DNA of 19,702 nt, from NCBI GenBank assembly GCA_008704415.1, contig VXIS01000534.1, forward strand, positions 1 to 19,702, given 5' to 3'. This document shows positions 8,486-17,027 of this stretch, piece after piece. Under the pieces are notes generated by a model. It worked only from the letters and a program-made list of their open reading frames with translations. It was not told the origin of the DNA and searched no databases. Source of the DNA: Sphaerosporella brunnea. Taxonomy: Eukaryota > Ascomycota > Pezizomycetes > Pezizales > Pyronemataceae. Position 1 is the first letter of the stretch. Each line of letters starts with the position of its first letter. Both the position numbers and the translations under genes were made by a program.

Positions 8486-9112
8486 TTCGATTTGGAATGC
8501 CTGCTGACTGCCATTCAAAACCTCCTCGTCTTGACGACAAAGAGTCGGCATCCCAATCAGTTCGACTCCCTTCAACTGCTGCTCACCCGCCCCAAGAACC
8601 AGCCGTTTTCCCGGGACTAGGTTGTGCGGTCCCTGCGCCTATGCTTGACCTACCGCGGAATTGCTGGACACTACTCCGGACACTCCTTCAGAAGAGGCGC
8701 AGCTACTAGTGCACGCATCGCTGGACTGACCGACCATGAGATACAGCTGCTGGGGCGCTGGCGGTCTGATTCCTATAAACGATATATTGAGGTCCATTCT
8801 GAGCAGCTGCTGGGTATGTCACGTAGGCTACAAAGCAGTATGCGTCGAGCAACCCAGGCCGCCGCTCCAGTCCAGAGACACCCCAGGAGGAATCGTCCTG
8901 TCTACTGCTGCCGCCGCCGCTCATTTCGCCCCTGGCGGCTCCTCTTCGCCTCTCCGCTACGGATCGCGCTTGAGTGGGGTTTGGGACGAGTTCAGCGCGG
9001 CACTGGGCTACAGGGCTGGCCGAGGGCTGGCTTAGACCTCCCGAAGCTCAGCCTTCGGGCCCGGTTCTGCCGGGCTGGGGGTAACCTTTCCAGGCGTATG
9101 ATTCAGGTTTAA
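8486..9112 (+). pseudogene. Tyrosine recombinase, C-terminal catalytic part
   Basis: Same frame as the gag-like gene. After an in-frame TAG at 8618 (LTRPKNQPFSRD-stop) the frame carries HYSGHSFRRGAATSARIAG followed by LTDHEIQLLGRWRSDSYKRY. Catalytic features of the phage-integrase fold are visible: His-x-x-Arg starting at 8681, the Trp in place of the second His at 8759-8761, and the Tyr nucleophile candidate at 8783-8785. The N-terminal half, including the first catalytic Arg, is absent; the 118 bases between the two relics are full of stops. After about 8857 the frame becomes Arg-rich and is probably not native. In intact fungal DIRS/Ngaro-like elements a reverse transcriptase lies between gag and recombinase; none is seen here, so this is an internally deleted, dead copy. 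A Crypton relative is the main alternative. Confidence 0.82.
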
Positions 9113-9732
9113 CGTGGAGGGTTTTCGGTCTTTTGTATGGTTCCTTTCTCTCAATGTTTGATCTTTGTTCTGGTATTCTTAGTACTGTAGTTTGTTTTCC
9201 CCGCTGCGGAGAATAGACTAGTTGGCTATCAAGAACCAGAAAGGGACGTTGAACAAAGGGACCGGTAGAAGAAAAGAAAACACAATAGCTAAAAATGAAG
9301 CCCCAGAAAAGCTATAAAAATGACCCTAGAAAAGCTATAAAACTGAAACCCCATCAGTAACCAGATCCGTCGGAAGGCCCTACCGCGCAAATAACAGTAA
9401 ATAAAGAAATTGCCTAATGATTGCAGCTAATGCCGATAGAAGGCAGTGTCAATGACAAACAGTTCCGCAAATTCCACAAACCTTTACAAGAAAGATTCAA
9501 GAGTCAGCATAGTTACAGATCATTGGGGCAGCGGACAAAACTTGCCTTCCCTTTTATGACCGGTTTTTCAACTCCCGCCCCGAGACACTCTGGGCAACGG
9601 ACCCAGGGAACCTTGATAACGGGTCACCATCAATTCGCCACGATATAGTGAATGGCACGTGATTGCCCTGGCAACGTGTGCCTGGGACTTGGATTTGTGC
9701 CATTTGACAGCCTATACATTGGGCAAACTTAC
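9113..9732. other. AT-richer spacer, probably element 3' region
   Basis: No supported gene. 9113-9240 is T-rich and may be the 3' untranslated part of the recombinase element. A short tandem repeat sits at 9301-9346. An open frame from 9421 to 9648 starts at a non-ATG codon and has no recognisable motif. Confidence 0.4.
9301..9346. repeat. 23-bp tandem repeat carrying GCTATAAAA
   Basis: CCCCAGAAAAGCTATAAAAA and its near copy CCCTAGAAAAGCTATAAAAC start at 9301 and 9324, period 23. A partial third unit (AATAGCTAAAAATGAAG) precedes them at 9284. Each unit contains a TATA-like string, but there is no gene start placed sensibly downstream. Confidence 0.75.
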
Positions 9733-9863
9733 CCCCCAGTGTTCCTTGGGCTGCCCAGTTGAAGCGGTCCCGCAATCTGGCCGATGGTGGGTATGGGTTG
9801 GAAGACACCGAGCTCATCGGAGGACTTGGCGAACAGGCGGTTGATGGATAGGATGTAGGACAT
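9733..9863 (-). CDS. Possible first exon of an unrecognised gene
   Basis: On the minus strand ATG 9863 (context CCAACATGT) opens 43 codons, beginning MSYILSINRLFAKSSDELGV and including FQPIPTIGQIAGPLQLGS, with a clean codon pattern favouring C in third positions. It meets GGTAAGT, a strong splice donor, with the intron starting at 9732; without splicing a TAA follows at once. An acceptor such as GTTGCCAG near 9670 would give an intron of about 60 bases, normal for fungi, but no downstream exon is convincing. The upstream side is cut 86 bases away by the inverted-repeat element at 9950. Could be an exon of a living gene or an orphan fragment. No family recognised. Confidence 0.35.
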
Positions 9864-9949
9864 GTTGGGAACGCGAGAGTTTAAGCTTGTGCTGTGGATT
9901 GACATTTCTGGAGGATAATAAATGATGATCGTGGTAGATCTTCGTAATA

Positions 9950-10270
9950 GGCGTGTTCATAGTAGGCGTTCCAAAGGGCGTTCCGTAGGTCATTCCACGG
10001 TTCGTTCCGGGACATAGAACGCTCTCTGGAACGCCCGTCGTTGGAACGTCAAAAGAGGCGGTACTCCGTTCCAAAAAGCGTTCCAGCGATCGTTCCAGAG
10101 AGCAACACAAACGAAAAAATAATTTTCCGGGGTGGTGGAACGGGCGGTGGAACGGCTGGCGGAACGGCGTGTTCAGAGTGGATCGCGAGAAACACCTCTT
10201 TTTCTGGGTCGCGGAACGAACTCTGGAACGACCCCGGAACGCCCTTTGGAACGCCTACTGTGAACACGCC
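9950..10270. mobile_element. TA-flanked 321-bp MITE with long inverted repeats and GGAACG arrays
   Basis: The ends form a long terminal inverted repeat of about 67 bases, starting GGCGTGTTCA, with roughly nine mismatches between arms. It is flanked by TA on both sides (9948-9949 and 10271-10272), as expected for TA-targeting (Tc1/mariner-type) elements. CGTTCC or GGAACG recurs throughout, in CGTTCC orientation on the left and GGAACG on the right. A nested inverted repeat, CTCTCTGGAACG (about 10021) with CGTTCCAGAGAG (about 10093), lies inside. There is no transposase ORF. It sits upstream of the possible exon at 9863. Confidence 0.85.
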
Positions 10271-10280
10271 TAATGGACAC

Positions 10281-10293
10281 CTAACCCTAACCC
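10281..10293 (-). repeat. Short CCCTAA telomere-like motif
   Basis: CTAACCCTAACCC, about two units of the telomere repeat on the complementary strand, lies eleven bases beyond the MITE. It is short enough to be chance, but a longer run in the opposite orientation exists at 17028. Confidence 0.45.
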
Positions 10294-10558
10294 AACAGAC
10301 GACGCTGTAACGGAGAGGGTTGGGGAATACTAGTTCAGACAGGAGTCAGTGTTGGAGTCGAGGTTTCGGAGACGGAGTTTGGAGTCGGGTTCGAGATCGA
10401 GGTTCGGAGACGGAGTTCAGAGTCGAGTTCCATGAGGCAACCAGTGTCCTCATGCCGCAGATAACAGTGCCACGAAAATCCAAGGAGCTAGTACGTCGCA
10501 ATGTGCTGCGACACCTGAACAACAACGGCATGACGGGTGATCCACCTGGCCCTCGGGG
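10294..10558. other. Spacer with a 39-bp imperfect tandem duplication
   Basis: The segment 10355-10393 is repeated at 10394-10432: both hold CGAGGTT(T)CGGAGACGGAGTT followed by AGTCG(G/A)GTTC. Short CGAG/TTC units make up most of it. No gene is supported; the open plus-strand frame that crosses here continues into the hAT element and is treated as chance. Confidence 0.55.
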
Positions 10559-11327
10559 CAGTGTTGCACACGAGTCGAGAATTCTCGCCGAGGGTCTCGG
10601 CCCCGTGAGAATCGTGCGGTCTCGAACTGTCTCGCCGGTCCCGTGGCAGTCTCGACGGTTCTCGTTCGGCCTCGTCATTCTCGCGAGTGCTTGGTTGTCT
10701 CTGCAACGTTCAGGCTGCTATGGTGCCGCTGTTGTTTGGGGAGGCATCATCATGGTTCCTCGACGCGCAATGATGGGGAAGGACTATCATTCGACCCAGC
10801 GTAAGTCATCTCACGTTACTCTGGTTGTGTCAGTGCTGTCGCCGCGGTTTTGCTTCCACAGGGCCGGCCGAAGGGCTCTTCTCCGCTGCAGGGACCGCTC
10901 AACAACGCCACAAGCTCGCATGGCCCTCGAGAGTCTTCAGACCCTCGTCACGTTGCGCGCATGGCGGAGGCAGGGCGTTCTAGGGTTTGATTCACTCGTT
11001 GCCAGTGCATAGTGATTCGGTGGAGCATGACCGGTGAAATGTTCCATGTCGAGCGGCTGATACACAAATGGCTATTGTACGAGGATAGTGTCTGCAATTG
11101 CATTGTTGTTATGTTCCTCACCCATCTAGGTGCACCAGCGCGCATGACGCAGTTTACGATGCAGACTGGAAGCTCTCCCGCGCCGGAGTGATTCTCGCCG
11201 GGTCTCGCCTGGTCTAGCGAGGCCGCCGTCATTCTCGGTCTGTCGCGCCATTCTCGAGCGGTCTCGTCAGTTCTCGACGTGTTTCGATCATCCTCAGTCT
11301 CGTCTCGCGGTCTCGTGTGCCTCACTG
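10559..11327. mobile_element. Non-autonomous hAT-type element, 769 bp
   Basis: The left end reads CAGTGTTGCACACGAG and the right end, on the opposite strand, CAGTGAGGCACACGAG, matching at 14 of 16 positions. It is flanked by a perfect 8-bp target duplication CCTCGGGG (10551-10558 and 11328-11335). Eight-base duplications and CAGNG-type termini are diagnostic of the hAT superfamily. Both subterminal zones are packed with TCTCG units (about 10569-10685 and 11187-11320), the sort of clustered motif hAT transposases bind. There is no transposase domain, so it would depend on a partner. The clean duplication suggests a fairly recent insertion compared with its surroundings. Confidence 0.92.
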
Positions 11328-11335
11328 CCTCGGGG

Positions 11336-12278
11336 TCTTCCGCTCTCAATGAATAATGCAATGCATACCCCGTATGCGATTAAATGGTTCCATAGTCGGC
11401 GAGGAATGGTCGACCGGCTGACCACCGACTCAATTCCGCAGCCCTGGCCGGCATATAGTCGCCACCAAACTATTAAAAAACCAGTACCTGCAATACTTCT
11501 TGTTCCTTGCCCCGCCGGCTCGATGTAATGACCCACCCGGCCGGCTCGCTCCACCCTTATGGTAAGGATACCCGTTTTGCCCATAACTCGAGGTCCATGG
11601 GACCGACGAATGTACCGAGATTGCGGGGTGATTCCCTTCACTCGATAATCTGATGCCTTTTGTTCCACCCAGAGTTTGGCCGTGTGCAGTTCCAGGAACG
11701 TGGAAGTGGCTCACTGGTCGAGGAGCGGTTACGGTGGGTGCCCGACCGGCCCAGCCCGATTCATTGGGATTCTATGGCCGGCGACTGGTCGGAAACTCGG
11801 GGATCTTGACCCCAGGCCGCCCCTGAACCTTTTCCTTCTGCCGGCTTGCTTGCGCACTAGATACTGGACTCCTCGTTATGAACTAACACCACCAGTACTT
11901 TCAGTGACTGAGCTACACACTCAGCTTCCACGACATGTGACGTTGCATCAGTTTAGCAATTCATCTAGTTCACACTTCACCGGTCAGGACAAGCAGTCGC
12001 CGGGCAGACCCACCATCGGCACGCACAACCGCCACACACATGACGAACCTCTGTGTTATCAGGCGAAGAGTCAACCGTGAGTGGCAGGGATTCAAAGAAG
12101 TATAGAAAGCAGCTGTGTCCGCTGGGAATTGGATCAGCAGATCCAACATCTTCCAAAAACCACATGTCTGGCAGCCCTGTTCTGGGCCGCGTATGATATC
12201 CCCTCTGCCTCGGAATTCCAGCATCATAATGATCGTTAAAATGCACAACGCGTAGCGTGGTAGGACATGTAGAGCGCG
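11336..12278. other. Unassigned region, possible solo LTR
   Basis: No coding frame is convincing. The block beginning TGTAATGACCCAC at 11524 and running to about 11919 has the look of a long terminal repeat (TG start, CA near ...GAGCTACACA, CT-rich middle near 11825-11860), but the flanking five bases (CTCGA and CTCAG) do not match properly, so I do not call it. Confidence 0.3.
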
Positions 12279-12476
12279 GTGGCACGATGGTACAATATGG
12301 CAGGTCGCCGCCAGAAGTACAGGATACAGCGGCAGGGCGTCCCCATGCTGACCTGTCATAGGAAACTGATGAGAGCCAGGGAGATGTACCATGAACGCCG
12401 CAGGCTCCTGTTCATGAGCCTGTTCTTATGTATGATGACCATAATCGGGGCAACCTCGGAGGCAGTGTCGGCGTGA
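12279..12476 (+). CDS. Small basic ORF with one possible membrane helix
   Basis: Sixty-five codons, ending at TGA 12474-12476; the frame contains a good internal ATG (12297) and may start at ATG 12285 or 12297. It is strongly basic (RRQKYRIQRQ, HERRR) and ends in a hydrophobic run LLFMSLFLCMMTIIGA that could span a membrane. It stops 28 bases before the MITE at 12505. There are no homologues that I recognise and no clear promoter. May be chance. Confidence 0.2.
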   Translation: MARWYNMAGRRQKYRIQRQGVPMLTCHRKLMRAREMYHERRRLLFMSLFLCMMTIIGATSEAVSA

Positions 12477-12504
12477 GATTTCGTTGGCGGTGCGAACCTG
12501 ATTA

Positions 12505-12646
12505 GGGCCGCTCAGACAGGCGTTTATATTTTTTTCGACGTTTCTGGATTTAAGGCCAGTTTCGGCGTCAAATGGCTTACAGACATCGATAAACAGCCGG
12601 TTGAAAATTCGGATATCCAAGTCAAAAACGCCCGTCTGAGCGGCCC
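12505..12646. mobile_element. 142-bp TA-flanked mariner-type MITE
   Basis: The termini are 21-base inverted repeats beginning GGGCCGCTCAGAC and ending GGCGTTT, with one mismatch (12505-12525 and 12626-12646). TA dinucleotides flank both sides (12503-12504 and 12647-12648). Length, near-perfect ends, TA flanks and lack of coding capacity fit a Tc1/mariner-derived MITE. The near identity of the arms points to recent amplification. Confidence 0.9.
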
Positions 12647-12802
12647 TATTGTCCGTTAGTGAGTGGGTGTGAGAAGATTCAACAAGGACTTGCACGGTTG
12701 GAATCTTGAACACTCACCCTGGCCATAATCATTACTTTAACAGGCCGACCGCTCAATCTCCAGCAGCCAGTGCGCAGGCACAAGAGAGCGTAGATGCCCG
12801 AG

Positions 12803-13640
12803 TAGTGATGGAGACGAGCCGGCTCGAATCAATCGTCCAAAGTCAGCTCGAGCTGGCTCGGCTCGTAGAGGTGGAGGCTTGGGCTCGCGTCCGAGCTTTG
12901 AGTGAGCTCGAGCTGCAGCTCGAGCTGTTCCGCTTTAGCACATCATTCCAGGAAATAGTATTCAACGTATTTAGAAATATAAACTGGCAACAATTCCTCT
13001 GCATCCGCATCATTGTCACTATCTAGTATTGATTCCTAATGGGTATCGGGGACCGGAACCTCATCGCCACCGTCGATCTCGCCATCATCCTCCCTACTGC
13101 ACTGTGTGCAGCCTTAGTCCAAGGAGAGACGGTAGGAATTCGTGTTGCGGCACCATCGTTGGAATACTTTTGGTTTCCATGGTATAAGGTAGCCAGTCGC
13201 TGAAGAACCTCTTTTTCAGTAGCATGCTCTATAGCACTTCTCGCTGCGGTTGCCGAGACCTGAGAGTGTTCGCCCTCCCGCTTTTTGATGATGTTTTTGT
13301 GGACCCGCTGTTACTGTGCGTCTGATTCAAGTAGTGAGCATTCAGTGAGTATACCCCAATTTCAGGATAGCTTTTGGAAGTAAGCAGCAGGCTCATCCGA
13401 AGGCAGTGCATCCGTCGATTTGGCCGCCATAGCTCTCCTGGTGGTGGTGCACCCGCCCGAAGTTGGCAGTTGTGGTCCACGCAAGGGCAAGGAGGTAGGT
13501 AGTATTGGGTTGCGTGACAGGAACAAGCGACTCGAAGTTTCTATATGACACATTTGACTCACTATGGTTTCCATTCCCATCAACCCACCCTATCAGCTCG
13601 AGCTTCTGGCTCGAGCTGGCTTGGCTCGTGTCCATCACTA
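12803..13640. mobile_element. Non-autonomous hAT-type element, 838 bp
   Basis: The ends are TAGTGATGGA(G/C)ACGAGCC in inverted orientation (17 of 18 match), flanked by TGCCCGAG at 12795-12802 and TGCCAGAG at 13641-13648, an 8-bp target duplication with one change. Subterminal zones carry repeated AGCTCGAGCT palindromes (12843, 12903-12926, 13595-13618). On the minus strand the inside has protein-like stretches, such as KKREGEHSQVSATAARSAIE near 13240-13300, broken by stops; this could be decayed transposase or captured sequence. The ends resemble those of the 10559 element in design but not in detail, so they are different families. Confidence 0.87.
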
Positions 13641-13648
13641 TGCCAGAG

Positions 13649-13791
13649 TCGGGACCACGGCTCTAATAACCGCCTTCCGTAATATCCCACCAGCGGTTTA
13701 ATGGCCAAGTTTCAAAACGCCACCATCGTGGAGTCCTATTCGGACAGGTATTGTCACAGTGCACACATTGCCGGTTCATCATTCCGCGGTG
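13649..13791. other. Short spacer between hAT element and repeat copy B
   Basis: No gene or repeat is recognised. The 8-bp target duplication of the hAT element ends at 13648, and similarity to the hairpin repeat family begins near 13792. Confidence 0.4.
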
Positions 13792-14320
13792 ATCGCAATC
13801 AAAAGACTGGTTGAGCACCGGCAGAATGCGCGCACGTTCAACCCAAAAACTACAGCTCGGAGGAGAGGCGGAATAAAACGTTGCGGAATTGCTAACGTTT
13901 TGCTCACATATCACCCCCTTTAACACAAAAACAGCCGATTGGACAAGAGTCAGGACACGGCGCAGCGGAAATGCTGATGATGAGTCGGCTGAATGTGGCT
14001 GACGTTACGATCACAAATCCAAAGATGTTCAAATCAATGGAGTGTGGCAGAAGAGCTATCGTGAACACTACAGCTTCTTTTCGTGCCCCGGTTATATCAC
14101 TACAGAGAGCATGCAGGAAGGGTACGGAAATTTGACGGAACTACAGGTGCCTGACAGGCCCGCCGAGCGCCGTGTACCTCTAGGCCTAGCGGGTGCTCTC
14201 AGGCGCCTGGGTCCTGATCCAAAAAGCCTGGTCCAAACGTGCCGTAATTGCAAAAGCCCGTTTCAATCAGTCCTGTTCAGGCCGCGCTCAAAGCCGGACT
14301 GGCCGGACTTTTGACCGCCC
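13792..14320 (+). repeat. Dispersed repeat family, copy B
   Basis: Second copy of the family at 2865-3448, same orientation. It has two 82-bp units (GCGGAA(A/T)TG boxes at 13883 and 13965) where copy A has three. The hairpin tail and conserved 3' block (AAAAAGCCTGGTCCAAACG, then AAAAGCCCGTTTCAATCA) end at the same GACCGCCC, here 14313-14320. Differences are scattered substitutions, so the copies are not a recent segmental duplication. Confidence 0.85.
14144..14209 (+). other. Hairpin in repeat copy B
   Basis: CAGGTGCCTGA at 14144-14154 pairs along all 11 bases (one G-T pair) with TCAGGCGCCTG at 14199-14209. Directly inside the 3' arm, GAGC at 14165-14168 pairs with GCTC at 14195-14198. The latter replaces GGGC/GCCC of copy A. 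The long inner stem of copy A is not kept. Confidence 0.65.
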
Positions 14321-14880
14321 CCCATCGGTCCACACATCCCATTAGGGTACTCTACATAGGGTATGTCAATTCGCAGTCTCAGGCTCCGTGCCTACTGTCG
14401 ACGATCAATGCCTCCTTCATTGAGAAAGCGCCTATGGCATATCTCGGGCGTGGCACAACGCATGCTGGGAAAACTGACTCCTTGCGTTGTGGTAGGCACT
14501 GCGGGCATTAGGTTCCAAAGCGATCTCCCGCATCCACGGACGCACGGCCGGTCGGCGTCCCGTGGCCGGAGACAAGCAGCGTGACGCGGCACTGCCTGAG
14601 TATATCGGAATTTCAGGTCCGACTGAGTATCAGTTAACCCAAGGCGCCTGTCCGATGGCATTTTCGGTTTTGGTGTGCAACGACGCGGGACGGTGACCAC
14701 GCCAAGGCTCAATCAGTCAATCCGGCTTCAATAGCAGCGTAGCTCAAAACCGCAAGATTGCAATTGCCATTGACACTCGCGTCAAGCAGTGGATAAACCC
14801 CCGACTTGGCGTCGGCTTCGCTCTTCCTTCTGCATCATGGAAACACCCCGATCCATCTGCATTGCAAAATCTAAACATAC
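14321..14880. other. Unassigned region
   Basis: Short open frames on both strands (for example minus 14392-14712) show no recognisable motif or codon pattern. Nothing further can be supported. Confidence 0.3.
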
Positions 14881-15206
14881 ACACTCGCACATGATGCCTT
14901 TCTGCAACATGAGTGATTCCCCACTGCCCTCCTCCCATCGCCAGAGTCCACATCAGTTCGCCAAACTCCCCCCCCCTCTCTACGACGCAACCGCCTCAAG
15001 CGCTGCGGTACGGCAAATCGCCTGTACTGCTAAGCGATGGATGGCGCAGACATCAAGGACCTACCGCGCCCTTTCGGGACGCCAACTCGGAGACTTGGGG
15101 CGCCGTTGACAAGCTCCTGCACCGCGAGCATTGGCACAAAGGAACCCTCGAAGTGACCATCTACATTTCCCCAGGTGCAAAGCACGTCATCCCAGGGGAA
15201 CCCTGA
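14880..15206 (+). pseudogene. Possible 5' part of a broken, unrecognised gene
   Basis: Two overlapping plus frames carry protein-like sequence. One opens at ATG 14894 (MPFCNMSDSPLPSSHRQSP) and reads to 15109. The other, stronger from about 15000, contains SETWGAVDKLLHREHWHKGT followed by LEVTIYISPGAKHVIPGEP before stopping at 15206. A frameshift between them is the simplest reading. The strand matches the frame starting at 15271, so all may derive from one gene. No family recognised. Confidence 0.3.
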
Positions 15207-15483
15207 AGATTGGCGCCCGGACCGCTTTGGGTGTGGAAAGGTCAAAGTGCAGGTGTAGGGGGAACAGGATGTGGAACTCAACGATGTGGTCCACCGTGAC
15301 ACCGACACCGAGTCTGTAGCAATGGCAAACCGGCGGAGATGCAGAGTGGAGGGCGGGAGGAGGCGGAGGCTGCCAAAATGGGCCGGCTGGGCTGCGTGTT
15401 TGGTCAGTCCGGCTAGGGCTGGCTGGATGTGGGTTGCGTCTTTGCATGTAAAAGTCGCGAGTTGGTACGGAGTGATCACCAGT

Positions 15484-16374
15484 GAAGCAACAATGAGGTC
15501 CATTCTTCACACGCGAGCAACAGCTCATGCAGCCGGCAGCCAACGTCCACACTACAACCTGCCGTCAAGGTATCAGCCAACCACCGCTTTCTCAGACAAC
15601 ATCGCTCATCTCTTGAATATCCGCTTCGATACAAGAACGAAGACGCAGACGTGGATGACCCTGCTGGGATACATTCAAGCGCAGACCGCTTGTGGGGTCA
15701 AGATTTGCACCCAGCCGGTGAACTACACCGACGGAAAGCAAAAGCAGGCATAGGTAGCCGCTGCGAAAGACACCCCCGATTTCCCTGACTACAATCACTG
15801 CGTCACGATTCCCAAGGCAGTAAAGGAGTACACAGCGAGGCGGGGAACGGTGTTCCTATGTATTGTTAATCCGGACGCAGCCGTGGAAACAGAAGAGCGA
15901 AAAGACCTCAATTGGCATGCACTGGTTGTTTGCATCAAAGATAATGTGGTTGGGATCTAAGATCCAAACTACGTTTACAAAGAAACAACGCAGCTGGTTC
16001 CCTCTCTTGCTCAGCAGGTTCCCACTCTTGCTCAGTGTCTGCTAAATACGCACCTCGGTCGGCTGCCGCAAGAAAAGCTGCCAACCAGCGTCATACTCAC
16101 TCGAGAAGATACCGGCGAAACAGACCCTATTGAGACTCGCGTGCACATTGCGCGGTTCGAGACCGACACCATGGAGGAGTTGATGCACAACCTGCTGGAA
16201 ATCCACGGTCTGCTTATGCACCGACCTGGCTTTGGGAAGATTGTGTTTAATCGCGCAGTCTGCAGGCTCGCTGATGGGGTTGAAGTTGCGATTGGGAACG
16301 GAACAAGGCATCAGAAGTACGCTGACAGGGTCGTTTGGCTGGAGATGCATGTGCCGAGAAGAAAGACGCTCTGA
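15484..16374 (+). pseudogene. Unrecognised gene interrupted by two in-frame stops
   Basis: One plus-strand frame stays protein-like from about 15484 to TGA 16372, broken only by TAG at 15751 and TAA at 15958. Segments include FSDNIAHLLNIRFDTRTKTQ, TWMTLLGYIQAQTACGVKIC, NWHALVVCIKDNVVGI just before the second stop, DPNYVYKETTQLVPSLAQQ after it, and a C-terminus with ADGVEVAIGNGTRHQKYADR. The His-then-Asp spacing around the second stop recalls papain-fold or Ulp1-type cysteine proteases, but no Gln/Cys partner block is seen, so I do not assign it. The frame is open back to 15271, but 15271-15480 is Arg-rich and less convincing. Stops without frameshifts fit transition decay. Whether it is a host or element gene is unknown. 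Confidence 0.5.
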
Positions 16375-16439
16375 TGGGCGGAGTTCGAGCTTTTATGTAA
16401 CTGGTATCGCATGTATGTTTACATAGGTACGCTCATAAT

Positions 16440-16552
16440 CGAACTGCGCTGTCGTCTGGGCCCTGTCTTCTACGCTTCCGCTTTCTCAACACCTTTTTTC
16501 ATTCCAACCCTTCATCATCGCTCCAGTCTGACACGTGCGTAGGTTGCAACAT
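16440..16552 (+). promoter_or_regulatory. CT-rich leader before the 16553 relic
   Basis: The stretch is markedly pyrimidine-rich (CCCTGTCTTCTACGCTTCCG and CACCTTTTTTCATTCCAACC) and leads to ATG 16553 in AACATATGA. Fungal genes often have such leaders. No TATA box is obvious, so this is only suggestive. Confidence 0.3.
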
Positions 16553-16939
16553 ATGAAGTTGGTAACACAGTTTCTGAATACGATGACGAAGGACAAGAAG
16601 AACAAAAAGTCAACTTATGAACTGGCGCAGGATGTTTTTGGGCTGTGGCTCATTGATCAGCGTATTACACAGGAAGGACGAAACCTTGGTGGCGGTGGCG
16701 GTCAGTGGCGGAACTGAGCAGTAATAATGCACAGCGCTGCTCGGCCGGACGGGTTGCCTTTTTCGCCGGTTGGTGAAATTGAGGTTCCAATTGTGGAGAT
16801 GAAGGGACTGGCTGACGCTGCTCAGTACAGGACACCGGCTGCCCGCTTCTAGACGTTTCAGGGGCAACTGGCCGTCGGTGCACATTTTGGTCCGCTTGAA
16901 GACCGAGCGAACGACAGACACAAACGGGGAGCGAGGTAG
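16553..16939 (+). pseudogene. Unrecognised small gene with two internal stops
   Basis: ATG 16553 opens a frame that can be read to TAG 16937 with stops at 16715 (TGA) and 16850 (TAG) and no frameshift. The N-terminal part is basic (TKDKKNKKSTYELAQDVFGL), followed by a short Gly run (GGGGG, about 16690). After the first stop comes DGLPFSPVGEIEVPIVEMKG and LADAAQYRTPAARF, then TFQGQLAVGAHFGPLED. The stops are one transition from sense codons (CAG to TAG; CGA to TGA). An intron covering the first stop is possible but no splice sites are convincing. No family recognised. Confidence 0.4.
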
Positions 16940-17027
16940 TACCATCTCCGCGGTTGTTGGCACAGCGCGCTGGGTTGAACTCGCGTCGCGGGCGGTTCTT
17001 GCCGGCCGCCGGCTGTCCGGGTTGACG

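Noticed and set aside
7268..9112. Starship captain (DUF3435) interpretation of the recombinase
   Set aside because: The recombinase follows a gag-like zinc-knuckle gene in the same frame and its HSFRRGAAT block fits DIRS/Crypton-type recombinases better; no cargo boundary evidence.
10320..11012. 230-codon open frame on the plus strand
   Set aside because: It crosses the precise left boundary of the hAT element at 10559 and consists largely of short repeats (GGAGTCGAG, TCTCG), so it cannot be a native gene.
11524..11919. Solo LTR beginning TGTAATGACCC
   Set aside because: Overall look is LTR-like, but the 5-base flanks do not match, no primer-binding site follows and no second copy is in the window.
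15900..16030. Ulp1/C48-type cysteine protease assignment
   Set aside because: A His and an Asp are suitably spaced, but no Gln/Cys catalytic block follows; kept only as a hint.
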